This document shows, one piece after another, positions 22,753 to 33,196 of a stretch of 64,000 nucleotides of DNA (positions are counted from its first letter, which is position 1; each line of letters begins with the position of its first letter). Source of the DNA: Paracyclopina nana (Eukaryota > Arthropoda > Copepoda > Cyclopoida > Cyclopettidae); assembly GCA_019096065.1 (NCBI GenBank), contig JAGUCH010000002.1, positions 8,940,501 through 9,004,500 on the forward strand, read 5' to 3'. The notes under the pieces are model-generated. The model ran no database searches. It was given only the letters and a program-made list of their open reading frames with translations, and was not told the origin of the DNA. Both the position numbers and the translations under genes were made by a program.

Positions 22753-23576
22753 GGCTGCGTGCACTTTGCCCCTAGCCGTTTGCCCCTAGCCATTTACCCC
22801 TAGGATATTTGCCCCTAAGATTTTTGCCCCTAAAGACTTTTGCCCCCAAGACATTTTCCCTTAGGCACATTTGCCCCTAGACATATTTGCCCCTGGGATT
22901 TTTGCCCCTTAGATGTTTGCCCCTGGATATATTTTCCCCTTGGACTTTTGCCCCTTGGACTTTTGCCCCTTGAACTTTTGCCTCCAAGATGGTTGCTCAC
23001 AATATTTACTCTTGATGATTTGCATTCTCTAATAATTTTACATATCAACAGGACTCCTAACCTAAACTGATCCTATACAAAATAATCATTTATTTCAGTT
23101 TATTTTACGAATAACAGTTTTATTAATTTTTTAATAAGGTGATATGATTGAGGCAATAAATAAACTTATCCCTAAAATGACTTATTTTAGGCATTTTTAT
23201 AGTCTAATTGGCGCTGAAAGTTCATTTCAAATTGGACAAATTGTCAACTCTAGTCAACAGCGCAGTGGCAACCTACCCATGAGCAAAATAACAGGGCAAA
23301 ATTCCCTAGGGCAAAATTTTATTGGTACTTGGGGCAAAAGTGCCTGAGGCAGACATCCCTAGGGGTAAAAATCCAAGGGGCAAAAATCCAAGGGGCAAGT
23401 GTCTTCAGGGGCAAAAATCCTTGGGGCAAACTTGTCTAGGGGCAAAAATCCTAAGGGCAAGTGTCTTGGGGATGACTGTCTCCAAGGACAAAAATCTTTG
23501 GGGCAAACGTCTACAGGGGCAAACGGCCTGGGGCAAACATATCAGGGGTAAACGGCTAGGGGCAAAAGTCTTGAGA
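22753..23576. mobile_element. Foldback element with minisatellite inverted arms
   Basis: The left arm (about 22760-22985) is a run of degenerate units of 14-20 bases around TTTTGCCCCTAGGA. The right arm (about 23300-23570) is the same kind of array in inverse orientation (GGGGCAAAAATCC). The arms flank about 300 bases of AT-rich spacer. The whole is bracketed by an exact 11-base direct repeat, CCTCCGTAAGC, at 22742-22752 and 23577-23587, which reads as a target-site duplication. This is the layout of foldback elements. Duplications of 9-11 bases are typical of Mutator-like transposition. No transposase is encoded, so it would be non-autonomous. Confidence 0.72.
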
Positions 23577-23587
23577 CCTCCGTAAGC

Positions 23588-24781
23588 TAAGCCCAATTAT
23601 AAGCTGACCAAAAACAAATATTTTGTGAGGGAAATTTCACAAAAATAGAATGTTTTCTTCAGTGCCTTTGCTTCCGCTGAAATCTCGAGGTTTTTTCGAT
23701 CAGCTATATTTTCAAAAGTATGCCGCTTGCCCGCTTCCGCTCGTGCCCCGCTCACTCTTGAGTAGTGAAAGCAAAGCAATCACTTTGGAGTTAGGATTGC
23801 TCAGACAGCTAAGTGCTCAATCAAATTCAAGTGAATTAATCACTTTGGACTGTGTATTATTTGCAGTATCAACGAATTAGCGTTGAAGTTACCCCACGGC
23901 CTTGATATCTGCCAAATACCAACCTTGGATTGGAGATCAACCTCAGAGGTAAGCGGTAGAATAACTTTCTTTCGTCAAGATGATATATCGTAATGAAGGG
24001 AGTTCGTGTCGCTGCTTCAACAGAGCCCACAGTCTGACTGAGATGTGGTGGGCTTCAAGACTAAATAGAATATTCGGGATTTCACTTCGAAAAATGTCCA
24101 AATCCCACCTTAAAATAGCAAAAAGTGCCTAACTTGCTTATTTTTTGAAAAAAAGATGGTATCTGGGAGCTCTGTTGAATAAGCGCGAGATTAGCCCGCT
24201 TGCCTCCATGACTGACACGTCACTCGAGTACACGCGCTCTGTTGTAAGAACAGATTTGGTGATTTTAGCATGCAAAACTTGCGTTAATAACTCATTTCCA
24301 GAATCTTAAGTAATATTTTCCATTTCAATCCTTTTTTCCGTAGGGATTTCGAATCTCTATGCTCTAAATAAGCTAGCAGGCTCAAACAAGGTAATACTTT
24401 ATTCAGGCGCTATATAACAATATATACGTAACAACATTAAAACTGTTCAGTTATATCGCATTCTGGAATAATGAGTTGTTACGGGGAGGTGCTCTGGTGG
24501 CTTTTTTGTTTCTTCCTTTCTTGGTTGAGTTCAGCATTTTCTTCCACCAAATATAATCCATTCTCCCTTTTATATTGAACAAGTAGTTGGCAAGTTGCAC
24601 TCATGGTACAAATGAGTTTCTTATAGTTAACCTACGATAATGGATTGGCTCGGCGCTCCACTTCTACATACGTACGGAGATGAGTAAGAGGAGTTGCTGG
24701 ATATGAAACAAAGTTAAGTCGACTCCTACACGAATTTAGCTGAGGCTTCTCTTACTACAGCTTTTAAATGCATTTCTCTGT
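23588..24781. other. Intergenic DNA and synaptotagmin 3' region
   Basis: About 1.2 kb without a gene. It carries the probable synaptotagmin poly(A) signal (AATAAA on the minus strand, 24398-24403, about 380 bases after the stop). Nothing else was recognised. Confidence 0.4.
24398..24403 (-). terminator. AATAAA poly(A) signal, probably of synaptotagmin
   Basis: AATAAA on the minus strand lies about 380 bases after the synaptotagmin stop codon at 24782. Confidence 0.4.
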
Positions 24782-27700
24782 TCATTTCTTCTTGTCTTCT
24801 TTTTTGTTGTCCCCTTCACCAGCTTTCTTGTCCTTGTCTTTGTCGCCGCCGTCTTTCTTTTTGTCCCCATCCTTCTTCTTGTCCTTGTCTTTTTCTTTCT
24901 TTTTTTCGTCATCGTCTTCCTCTTCATCGTCCGGGGTCTGAAACGAGATTTATGTAAAAAGCTGCAGAAGACGACGACAAGACAAGTCCTTTTGTTATCT
25001 CGCAGAAAGATGCTAAATCCCCAGCAGTCTGTTGGATAAAATTTACCTGCAGGACATGCCAATGGATGACTGGTCTTCGAGGATTATCCACCATTTCTGC
25101 CCAGTGTTTCTTCTCCAACTTTTTGCGGCTGTAGCCAAGCCGAACTTTTCCAATTGGGTCCGAGCCTCCGATGCGGTCGTAATCGAGCACGGTGAGCTCC
25201 AAAGTGACCTTGCGCAGCATGCCTGACAGGGGAGAAAAGTAATCAGCGTGGCTTGCAAAACTGCATTGATTTCAACTCACTCTGCTCCACCATAAAGACA
25301 AACGACTCATTGTAGTAGGGGTTGAGATTGGCATTTTTCACCGTGGTCTTCTTCTTCTTGCCGATTCGCTTTCCCTTGGAGTCGAGTAGTTTGATCTTCA
25401 CATAAGGATCTGGAATGGTGCTGATAAATTAATGGCTAAGTAGGCATGAGGGGATCTGGCTGAGGGCCATTACACTCAAGGCCAGATTTTTCGGCATCAT
25501 TGGACTTTGTGCCTGGAAAGCTGCTATACTGCGCCAGTAATGAAGTTTAAGCTCGCAACGCGCTAAGCACTCCTTTCCCTTTTCCATTGGGCTGTTACAA
25601 CAGGGCCTTGGCAAGAAAGCAGACGCAGCTCGTTAATTTTCCGCAAGATCAATCTGATCCTCGGTCGTTTGGCCTCGCTCCCAAAAGGCATTTCCAATTT
25701 TCACCACGTCAATTGCACATAATATATGCCTAATTGTATTTTGGTGGGCGAAAATTCAGGTGGGGCCACATGTAATTGTTATACGCTCTGCTCCTTTTCT
25801 GAATGACTTGAAGTCATCTTTTATTATCCGATAGCAGGCAAGACAAATGTAGTGCGGTAAACTAACGTGAGAACTTAATGGTGACAATACAACGCCTACT
25901 TGCGATCAAATGCGGGAAACATTTACTGGTAAACGGAAGCTGACCAGTGACCACCAAATTTGTTTTAAAATCGTTTTACTTAATTTGAGGCAAAAAAAAC
26001 TTATGAGCATCATGTATGAGCTAACTGAGTAAAAGAATGCCAAAGTTTCTTCAATTCTCATCTTAAAAATAATTTTAATAATCATTTTTGTCAACTTGGC
26101 GGTGGGTTCACTACATACGGCAGTGAAGCGAAAATCCTTGTATTTTGCTGAGATTAGGCGTGCGCTCGCATCTACCGTACAATAATGATCTTTTTTTCAT
26201 CACATGTGAAGAAATAATATTCATTATTGTACGGTTGGCGACTTTAGAGTTCTTCTTCAATTTAAAAAAAGACAACACCGGGATTCGAACCTGGGTCTGC
26301 TGAGTGAAAGGCCTGCACACTACCACTATGCCACCAGAGCACATCTAAAAACCTTCTCTGCTATGTGATTTAAAAATGCATGAAAAAGCGCCATCTATTG
26401 AAATGACACCGCATTTAGCAGTGACTTATGACTGCTGAGCTCTTGTGTTGCTAACCTCATTATAATGCGCGCGCGCGATTGACCGCAAAGTTTTACCTGC
26501 AAATGAGCTATCTTTTTTAAGGCCAATTTAATTGATAAATCACTCAATTTTTTGCATTTAAAAGTACTATTGGGACTTTTAACCCTCACGAAGCTGACAA
26601 AAATGTCAATACTGTCCTGATGACTCGTCCACATAGGGTTTTTCGCTCATTCGTAGTAAAATTCCAGATCACTCGTGGCTTCGCCACTCGGTGATCTTTC
26701 ATTTGACTACTCATGAGCGAAAAACCCTATATGGACTCGTCATCAGGACAGTATTGTTACATTATTGTTTCAATACAAGAACTGCCATCATATAATAGTA
26801 TTTTACCTGCTGCTTTTCGGGACTGAGAAGGTGCGGTAAAAATTGCGCGAGTATGGTAAACATAAAACCAAGACGAATCTTTTAACCGAGCGTAGCGAGG
26901 TCAAAAGTGAGTCGAGGTTTTATGTTTACCATACGAGCGCAATTTTTACCGCACCTTCTCAGTCCCGAAAAGCAGCAGGTACAAATTTTATGCACTTAAA
27001 CCGAATTTCCAAGTGAGTAATGAACTTGCCGAAATCAAGCGCAATTTCATAAGGGGTCGTGAACTTAAGGCATGCCGATTCCTTGGTGGGAATTGCTCAG
27101 AGATCTGAAACTTTGCATAGCTATAGAAATGTGGAATCCAAGCATGACTTAAAAGTAACTTTTTTCCAAAAACGCAATATATTAGGAAATAAATGAATTA
27201 TCAATTTAGCGTGTTTTCTGAAATAATCCAGAGATGGCTCTGCTATCTAGAAACATTGCTCCCCTCTTTAGCCTGATCACCCAACCAGAAATTTTCCCAT
27301 GTTTTCTTAAAGTTATTTTAACGTGTTAGCACTCCTTCGTTTTACCCAGGTTGAGTTTATGTCGTTATGTAACATTAACTTCAGTACCACCTACGTAAAA
27401 AATCGAAGGTGACACGGAAAATAGGTGTTTTTGATTTTACCAAGGTGTCAAGGCAGTTAATGTTACATAATGACTTAAACTCAATGTTGATAAAACGTAT
27501 AAGTTTCACTGAGAGTTTTTTTGGTGTATGAGGGCTCAGAATTTCTGGTTGGGCAAGAACTACAAACCATAACAAAGTAGCTGAGCGACTGCCTAACACC
27601 TAACAGTAAGCAGCGGCAGCAGTAGTGAAAAAGTGAAAAATCATTGGAAAAATGGATTGAAGAGGCCAAGAAAACTACAGCGGCCTCGGAAACGTCAGGT

Positions 27701-30650
27701 ATCCCTGCTTATGACAAGTACTTGACCAAGTTGGTAAAAAGTAACCTAGGGTTCTCATTTACCATTTACTAAGTAAAAAGTAACCCTAGGGTTCGCATTT
27801 ACCATTTACTAAGTAAAAAGTAACCCTAGGGTTCACATTTACCATTTACTAAGTAAAAAGTAACCCTAGGGTTCGCATTTACCATTTACTAAGTAAAAAG
27901 TAACCCTAGGGTTCGCATTTACCATTTACTAAGTAAAAAGTAACCCTAGGGTTGTCATTTACTTCATAGCGCATCGGGAGTGCAAAAAAGCTGAGTCAAC
28001 CGGCAAAGTGAATTACTCACGAGGAAATTCGGTTTACAGTGCGTAAAAATCAATACACTTTGCTAAAAAGTGTTAGGCGGGGGTTGTTTCGTTCTATGCC
28101 TTATAGGCTGACTCAAATACAAACAAAAAAAACAAGCAAGTGTCAAACCAATGTGCCCTGAGCAATGTAACTTGCAATTCGCCAGAAATTAGTAAAAGCA
28201 GCCTTTTTTTAGATATACGATTAAGAAACTATCTTTATCTGGTAGCGATGTCACAATGTCCGTTTCATAGTAAGTTTTGCCCGTGACGGCCGAAAGGAAG
28301 CTGCATAGCAAATGTTATTGTGTCGCCACCTTGCGGAATTTTGAGTCCCTAATAAAGCTCATTTGTCTTGCTTATTATAGAGTTATTTCTTCTGGTGGGA
28401 CTTTTTTGAGAGACGCGCGCACTGCGGAGGAATTATCGCCGTAATGTGCACTCGTTAGAGCAATTTAATGGCCGTACCTGAGGCTCCGGTTATGTCCATT
28501 TTTTTGAGCCGCTTACACTCCAGGATGCCAACTGTGAGTTTTCCCGAGGTAGGCACATAGCGCAATGAAAAGCATATGTCCCCAAGGTATTGGTCATCCT
28601 CTTTGTTGGACTGTACGTCCTTCCACTCGCTGATCGTCTGGGCCAGGTCGATCTGGCACAGGGGGATCTTGACCTAAGTCGGAAAGCAGGGTCGATCAGC
28701 AGTGCGATAGCAATTATTGCGAAAAGTGGTCGTTATAGCATGACGTGTGTCCCATAAAATCGCTTTTTATCGTGGCTGACAGCATACTGCACTCAGTAGG
28801 CTATCTGTGCCTTTTGGAGAGAAGCAGTACAGTATAAATGCAGGGAGAGAAAAGGGAAAATAGAAGTTCCAAGTCAAAGTTAGAAATAGCCTGAATTTGC
28901 CCCGGCCTTATCGTGGTTCCTCGCCGGAAATTAAGGACTTTCGTTGTAGCAGAAGTAGTACGTATATAGAGTGTTCGAGCAACTAAAGCCGCTAAAAATG
29001 TACACACACACACAACATCTAATACAGTCAGAGCCTGAAGCCAAGGCAGCTTGGAGTCAGTGTCTACTAGAGAAGATAATCAGGCATGCCGAGTAGTAGC
29101 AGTAGTGGTTTTTCTTTCTGAGGAGCTAAAAGGAAATTAGGCCAGCTTTTGGCCAGAGTCTACATTTTGTACACGAAGGCTGTAGTGAAGTTAATCTCTG
29201 AAGAAGTGGCTTTCTTTCCGACCACCATCAGCAGTCCTCTTGCTGCATCATAAGCATCATGATAGTAGAAGTGAGACGACTTTCCAGCCACTCGAGTTGC
29301 ATGCTGTATTAGTTGGGAAAAAAGCCACTCTCAGCTCTGGTTGCTTTGCCTGGGAGTGCTTTGGCTGGGACCATAAATTGGTTGCGTTTGATCATTATAC
29401 TGTCATAGAGCTGTCCTCAAGCCACCAGTTCGATGGGAGGTTGTAGCTGTTGTAGTAAGAAAACTGTTTCTACTGAACTACTTCTACTTGACACTGCAAC
29501 GGGTATTACTGTCGGCGAGATTTATGATATAAGAGTATAGCTTATGTAGTAGGGTAGAAGGAGATCAAGCAGCTGAAAAGTAGAGTGGCTCTCTGTCTTT
29601 TTTCTCGATTGTTCCGGCCGGAAAGTGAACACAACAATGATGATAAATGTTAAGATTATGTGAAGGGTCTAGTAGCATGAGTTTGAATCGGGAGTCCCGT
29701 AGTTGTTGTTGAATTTCAATCAGAAACAGAAACAGTAGATTTTGATGAGAAGAATTTGTTTCATATACCTTCCGGGCTCGATTCATCTCCGATCTCACTT
29801 GAAAAGTAAAAGGGGCCGATTATGATTGTTAGAGGCAGCAAGCTAGCGCAACAGTTACACGTGTTCGGCTCGGCGGAAACGGAAACAACAACAAAGAAAG
29901 AAAGGTTTTTCGCGGAATTCGATTGCTACAGCACAACATCAACGTGGTACAGAACAGTTAAGGGACTCCGCTTACCTCTCCGATTTGATCGTGTTTGGAA
30001 AATCTGTCGTAGTCAAAAATGGAAAACATGAGAGTCTTGTCGAAGGTCTCGGCATAAGGCAAATTCTTGAACTCGAAAGTCTGGTTGAAGAAAGGGTTGA
30101 GCGTTTTCCGGTGGACCTTTGTCTCAAACTTCTTCTGGCCTTTAGTCTCGGGGATCAAGTAGACCTTGACGTAGGGATCGGACACGCCTCCCATGTCCAT
30201 GGCGGGGAGGTCCACGGCCTGGATGACCTTGACCACCAAAGTTTGCGTGTTGAAGTCGTAGCGAATTTCGTACTGGATTTTGCCCAAGTACTCCGAGGCC
30301 GCCTTCGCGGCTGCCAGGGCCTCCTCGTCCACCTTCATGTCCTCCTCCTCGTTCTCCACGAGAGCGGCCTCGTCGGCAGCCAGGTCGGCGTCCTTCCCAT
30401 CCTTGCCACGCCTCTTCTTCTTGAAAAACCGGATCACGCACCACACGCAGAGGCCGATCACTGCAATCACCACGACCACAACGAAGAAGACCACATGCCA
30501 GGTCTGGACGCCCAACTTTTTGGCAACCGTGTCAACATCCTTTTCGAACTCAGCCTTCAGGCCCGCTCCAGTGGTTAAAGATGGCACCGCCACGGGCTGC
30601 TCGGAGGACTGCCGTTTCCACCGGCCGCGGTGGTGCAGTTCAGACGCCAT
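24782..30650 (-). CDS. Syt1: Synaptotagmin (Syt1-like) with a charged C-terminal tail
   Basis: This is a calcium sensor of regulated exocytosis on vesicle membranes. Five minus-strand exons (30650-29976, 28673-28478, 25409-25281, 25222-25047, 24937-24782) join in phase and give 443 residues. There is a short luminal N-terminus, one membrane span (about 52-75, [19 protein letters not shown]) followed by a basic stop-transfer FFKKKRRG, a C2A domain (about 125-230) and a C2B domain (about 260-390). Calcium-binding aspartates are visible in [11 protein letters not shown] and DYDRFSKHD (C2A), and in [14 protein letters not shown] and [13 protein letters not shown] (C2B). The C2B polybasic strand GKKKKTTVK and the WHVL motif are kept. 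After WHVLQ the last exon adds about 50 residues of Asp/Glu/Lys repeats not seen in ordinary Syt1. The start is the ATG at 30650; the frame further upstream is open only through a TTG. Introns of 3.1 and 1.3 kb hold several transposons. Confidence 0.92.
26268..26341 (-). repeat. tRNA-derived SINE head or tRNA pseudogene
   Basis: On the minus strand there is a good RNA polymerase III A box (TGGCATAGTGG, complement of 26323-26333) and a perfect B box (GGTTCGAATCC, complement of 26281-26291), correctly spaced. The loop CTTTCAC suggests a tRNA-Glu origin. The acceptor stem does not pair, so a working tRNA is unlikely. A run of T follows at the 3' side (complement of 26262-26268). It lies in synaptotagmin intron 3. 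Confidence 0.5.
26608..26755. repeat. Hairpin element A (near-perfect palindrome)
   Basis: The 148 bases fold into one long hairpin. The left arm AATACTGTCCTGATGACTCG is matched by CGTCATCAGGACAGTATT at the right end, and further in AGGGTTTTTCGCTCAT pairs with ATGAGCGAAAAACCCT. The centre (GATCACTCGTGGCTTCGCCA...) is itself palindromic. Probably a MITE in synaptotagmin intron 3. Confidence 0.75.
26804..26981. repeat. Hairpin element B (near-perfect palindrome)
   Basis: The 178 bases form a long hairpin: TACCTGCTGCTTTTCGGGAC at the left, GTCCCGAAAAGCAGCAGGTA at the right. The pairing continues through GGTGCGGTAAAAATTGCG and GTTTTATGTTTACCATA. The short centre contains ACCGAGCGTAGCGAGGT. It lies only 48 bases from hairpin A. 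Confidence 0.75.
27280..27553. mobile_element. MITE with CCCAACCAGAAATTT ends, copy 1
   Basis: CCCAACCAGAAATTTT at 27280 is matched in inverse orientation by AATTTCTGGTTGGG ending at 27553. Inside, GTTGAGTTTATG..TTATGTAACATTAACT near 27350 pairs with AGTTAATGTTACATAATGAC near 27457, so the element is largely palindromic. The same termini recur at 52852-54077. No transposase is present. The flanks show only a 2-base duplication (CA). Confidence 0.65.
27735..27963. repeat. 40-base minisatellite, about 5.7 units
   Basis: Tandem, nearly identical 40-base units start AAGTAACCCTAGGGTTCGCA and end CATTTACCATTTACTAAGTAAA. Units differ at one or two bases (CTC, CGC or CAC after GGGTT). Each carries the palindrome AACCCTAGGGTT. 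It lies in synaptotagmin intron 3. Confidence 0.95.
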
Positions 30651-32671
30651 CGAGTGGCTCCCTGGATCGAGGAGGTTTGAAGAAGGGAAACCTGCAAAGA
30701 CTTTTTTCGTAAAGTTTTCCTCCGGCGCTGCCAAGGCTTGATAATCCTACTGGGATAAAATTCGTTAGAAAATCCCTCTGCTCAAAAACTTCTACCTTCA
30801 AAGATGCATCCGGCCCACTTAACTTGGAAGAAGAGGCCTTTTCTTCAGATAGCAATATGGCTCAGATTTCAAGAACTATGTATGATTCGTTCCTCCGTGA
30901 ACTGGATTCTCGTACTTTTCCCTAACTCGCAATGCAATAAAGCTCTTATTCAGCTGCGACTTGCTATTTCTATCGATTGTTGAAGACTCTGAGGCATCCT
31001 CTTCCACGACTATGCGCGATAATTTCGTCTGCTTTCTTCACTATATCGAGGAATTGTACATAGAGCTCTAAATCTCGATCGTGTAAAAGAGCAAATGAGG
31101 CAAAGCTCAATAAATTCAGCTGAAAAATTCAATTTCACTTTCGATCATGCAACCAAGTTTGCAGCCGCCATAAAGCTTGTCGCCGCAATGTGTGCATGCA
31201 GGGTTAAAAATGCTTCAAAAGCCATTGAATAATAAATTTTGGCATAGCTAAGCGCCTATTTGACGACAAAAAAAGTAGGGCTTTTGTAGCGCAAAGGCTG
31301 AGAAAATTGAGGGACTCGTCGAGAAGTTTCCAATCCGGCAATTGACCTCGTTTTCCTGCGTACTCTGATGTGATGTTTCTAGATCAGCTGCAAAACAACC
31401 TTATACCCTTCCCAAGCTCCCTGAATAATTAAATCGGCAAGGAAAAGCGCTCCTGTTGGCATTCAAATTGCTAATATTGCTACAGGCAATCTTAAATCAA
31501 TATTTTCTCTCACTCACCTTCAAGCTGAATCTTTCTAGAGCTGCGTAGCCAGATATTCCGATATTTTTGTGTCTACTTATTTTTTTGTGGAAGTGGACAA
31601 AAGTGCGCTAAATGGTGTCACACATGATTGTCGTCGTCCCACGGACCAACTGAAGAAGAGCTGATGACTTTCTTATCGGCCTCAACTCTTCACTGGGTGG
31701 AGAGGCTCTCTATTTCACGCGAGGCCGCGTGCACGAATCTTGCGCACTGCCGAAGATCACATGAGTCCCTCTCACATGGGGTGGAAGAAGTCCTTTCTTT
31801 CACGAATGACGATTTAAGCTGCTTTTGCCAAAATTGGCTTGTGGGACACGTCACACTGGTTTTCTTACATTCAAAACTACCTGGCAATATTGAACCGTTC
31901 GAATTGCTCTGCCTCGAGAAAGCCTTCCTCAGCAGCATGCATTGTTGCGAAGCTGAAGGAAATGACAAATAGCATTATCCTTTCTGTTTGCAGGTGCCCG
32001 TGTCAATGTCATATTGGCTCCTATGTGCTCCTGCGCATGCACATTTTTTTCGGGAAAAGCTATCTTTTTGCCTGCCAATGAGCACCGTTGGGCTACAATC
32101 TTCTTATGTTTGTAATGACATAGCTTGGATTTGTGTAGCATAAAAGAATAACTTGAATCACGTCGTGGTGATTTTTCTAATATCCAGTTTCGTGATTAAG
32201 AATTATCATTTCCTTATATTGAAAGTCAAAATCTGGCCTGCTATGTGTTGTAAATAGAGAAAGGGCCACTTAGATTGATGGACAGAAAAGCCCTGCTACA
32301 AGCTTTGCTTTTCGAAAAGTCTACTTATTGCTAAAAGCCTTCAGCAAATGAAGGCTTTCTTCTAAGAGCGCATTTATCTTAGGCAGTTATGTGCATAAAG
32401 CAATGCTCTTCGTTATCTCATTTTCTTGGCTCGCTAAACTCTAGCTAAAAAGGGACAGAATTTTTCTTATGTAAACAAATACGTATTACTATTAGCTGAG
32501 ACGGCTGAGCAGTACATAAGCTGCGACCATGTAATTTCCATGATTTTTCACTGCTCATCGATTTAGGGGAGGATAATGAACAATATACATCTACAAGTGG
32601 ATAATGATCATTATGCCTTACTTGATCCTTGCGCCATCTATTTCATTTCAATATGAAAGAAAAAGTAGCTA

Positions 32672-32741
32672 AGGAGTGGCAAGAATCGAACCCGGCGCAA
32701 CTGATTACAGCGCCGACGCTCTACCACTGAGCTAACCATGC
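32672..32741 (-). repeat. Second tRNA-derived sequence (SINE head or pseudogene)
   Basis: On the minus strand TTAGCTCAGTGGTAGAGCG forms an A box and D arm (complement of about 32717-32735) and GGGTTCGATTC a B box (complement of about 32682-32692). The anticodon arm is replaced by GGCGC...GCGCC around an 11-base loop and the acceptor stem does not pair. It is therefore tRNA-derived but not a normal tRNA, and differs from the copy at 26.3 kb. Confidence 0.5.
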
Positions 32742-33044
32742 ATTGCTAGTGAAAAATGGTTTTTTGTTTATAAAATACGCGGGTGCTGCAGTATAGCCAC
32801 ATAAAGCGGCCGAACGGGCTGGTACACAGGGTCATTTGTGTCGAAACTGGCGGGCGGTGACCAACAGCTAGCGGCGGCCAGTGCAGGCTAGACCGCTGGG
32901 TCAACTTTGATGAGCTCTCGCGCAATGTCTGCAATCAAACGGACCGCAAAATTTAAGGCATTTTTTACAAAAAAATTAAGCAGAAAAAGCTTTTCTTAAA
33001 TAAATTTTAGCTAATGCTATAAATGTTGGGGGTAGCTAATAGTA

Positions 33045-33196
33045 ATAGGATTATACGCCTCTAGGCTGTCGGATAACACTCATTATTTTTTAGTGTCTCG
33101 TGCCAATCACTCGTTCGCTCCGCTCACTCGTGATCTGCCACTTGACACTAAAAAATAATTCGTGTTATCCTCCAGCCTAGAGGCGTATAATCCTAT
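33045..33196. repeat. Hairpin element C (near-perfect palindrome)
   Basis: The 152 bases form a hairpin: ATAGGATTATACGCCTCTAG at the left, CTAGAGGCGTATAATCCTAT at the right. Further in, CACTCATTATTTTTTAGTG faces CACTAAAAAATAATTCGTG. The centre reads ATCACTCGTTCGCTCCGCTC, close to the centre of hairpin A. Confidence 0.75.

Noticed and set aside
22830-23048. Repetitive RGKSPRGK / GQ protein frame
   Set aside because: It is a translation of the TTTTGCCCC minisatellite arm of the foldback element, not a gene.
27735-27963. CRISPR-like or telomere-like array
   Set aside because: The units are directly adjacent with no unique spacers, so it is not CRISPR. AACCCTAGGGTT is a palindrome inside a 40-base unit, not a telomeric TTAGG run.
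30280-30741. Plus-strand Ser/Ala-rich frame
   Set aside because: It is the antisense of the synaptotagmin first coding exon.
31628-31972. 114-codon plus-strand frame upstream of synaptotagmin
   Set aside because: No recognisable motif, and an equally long frame lies opposite. It looks like chance.
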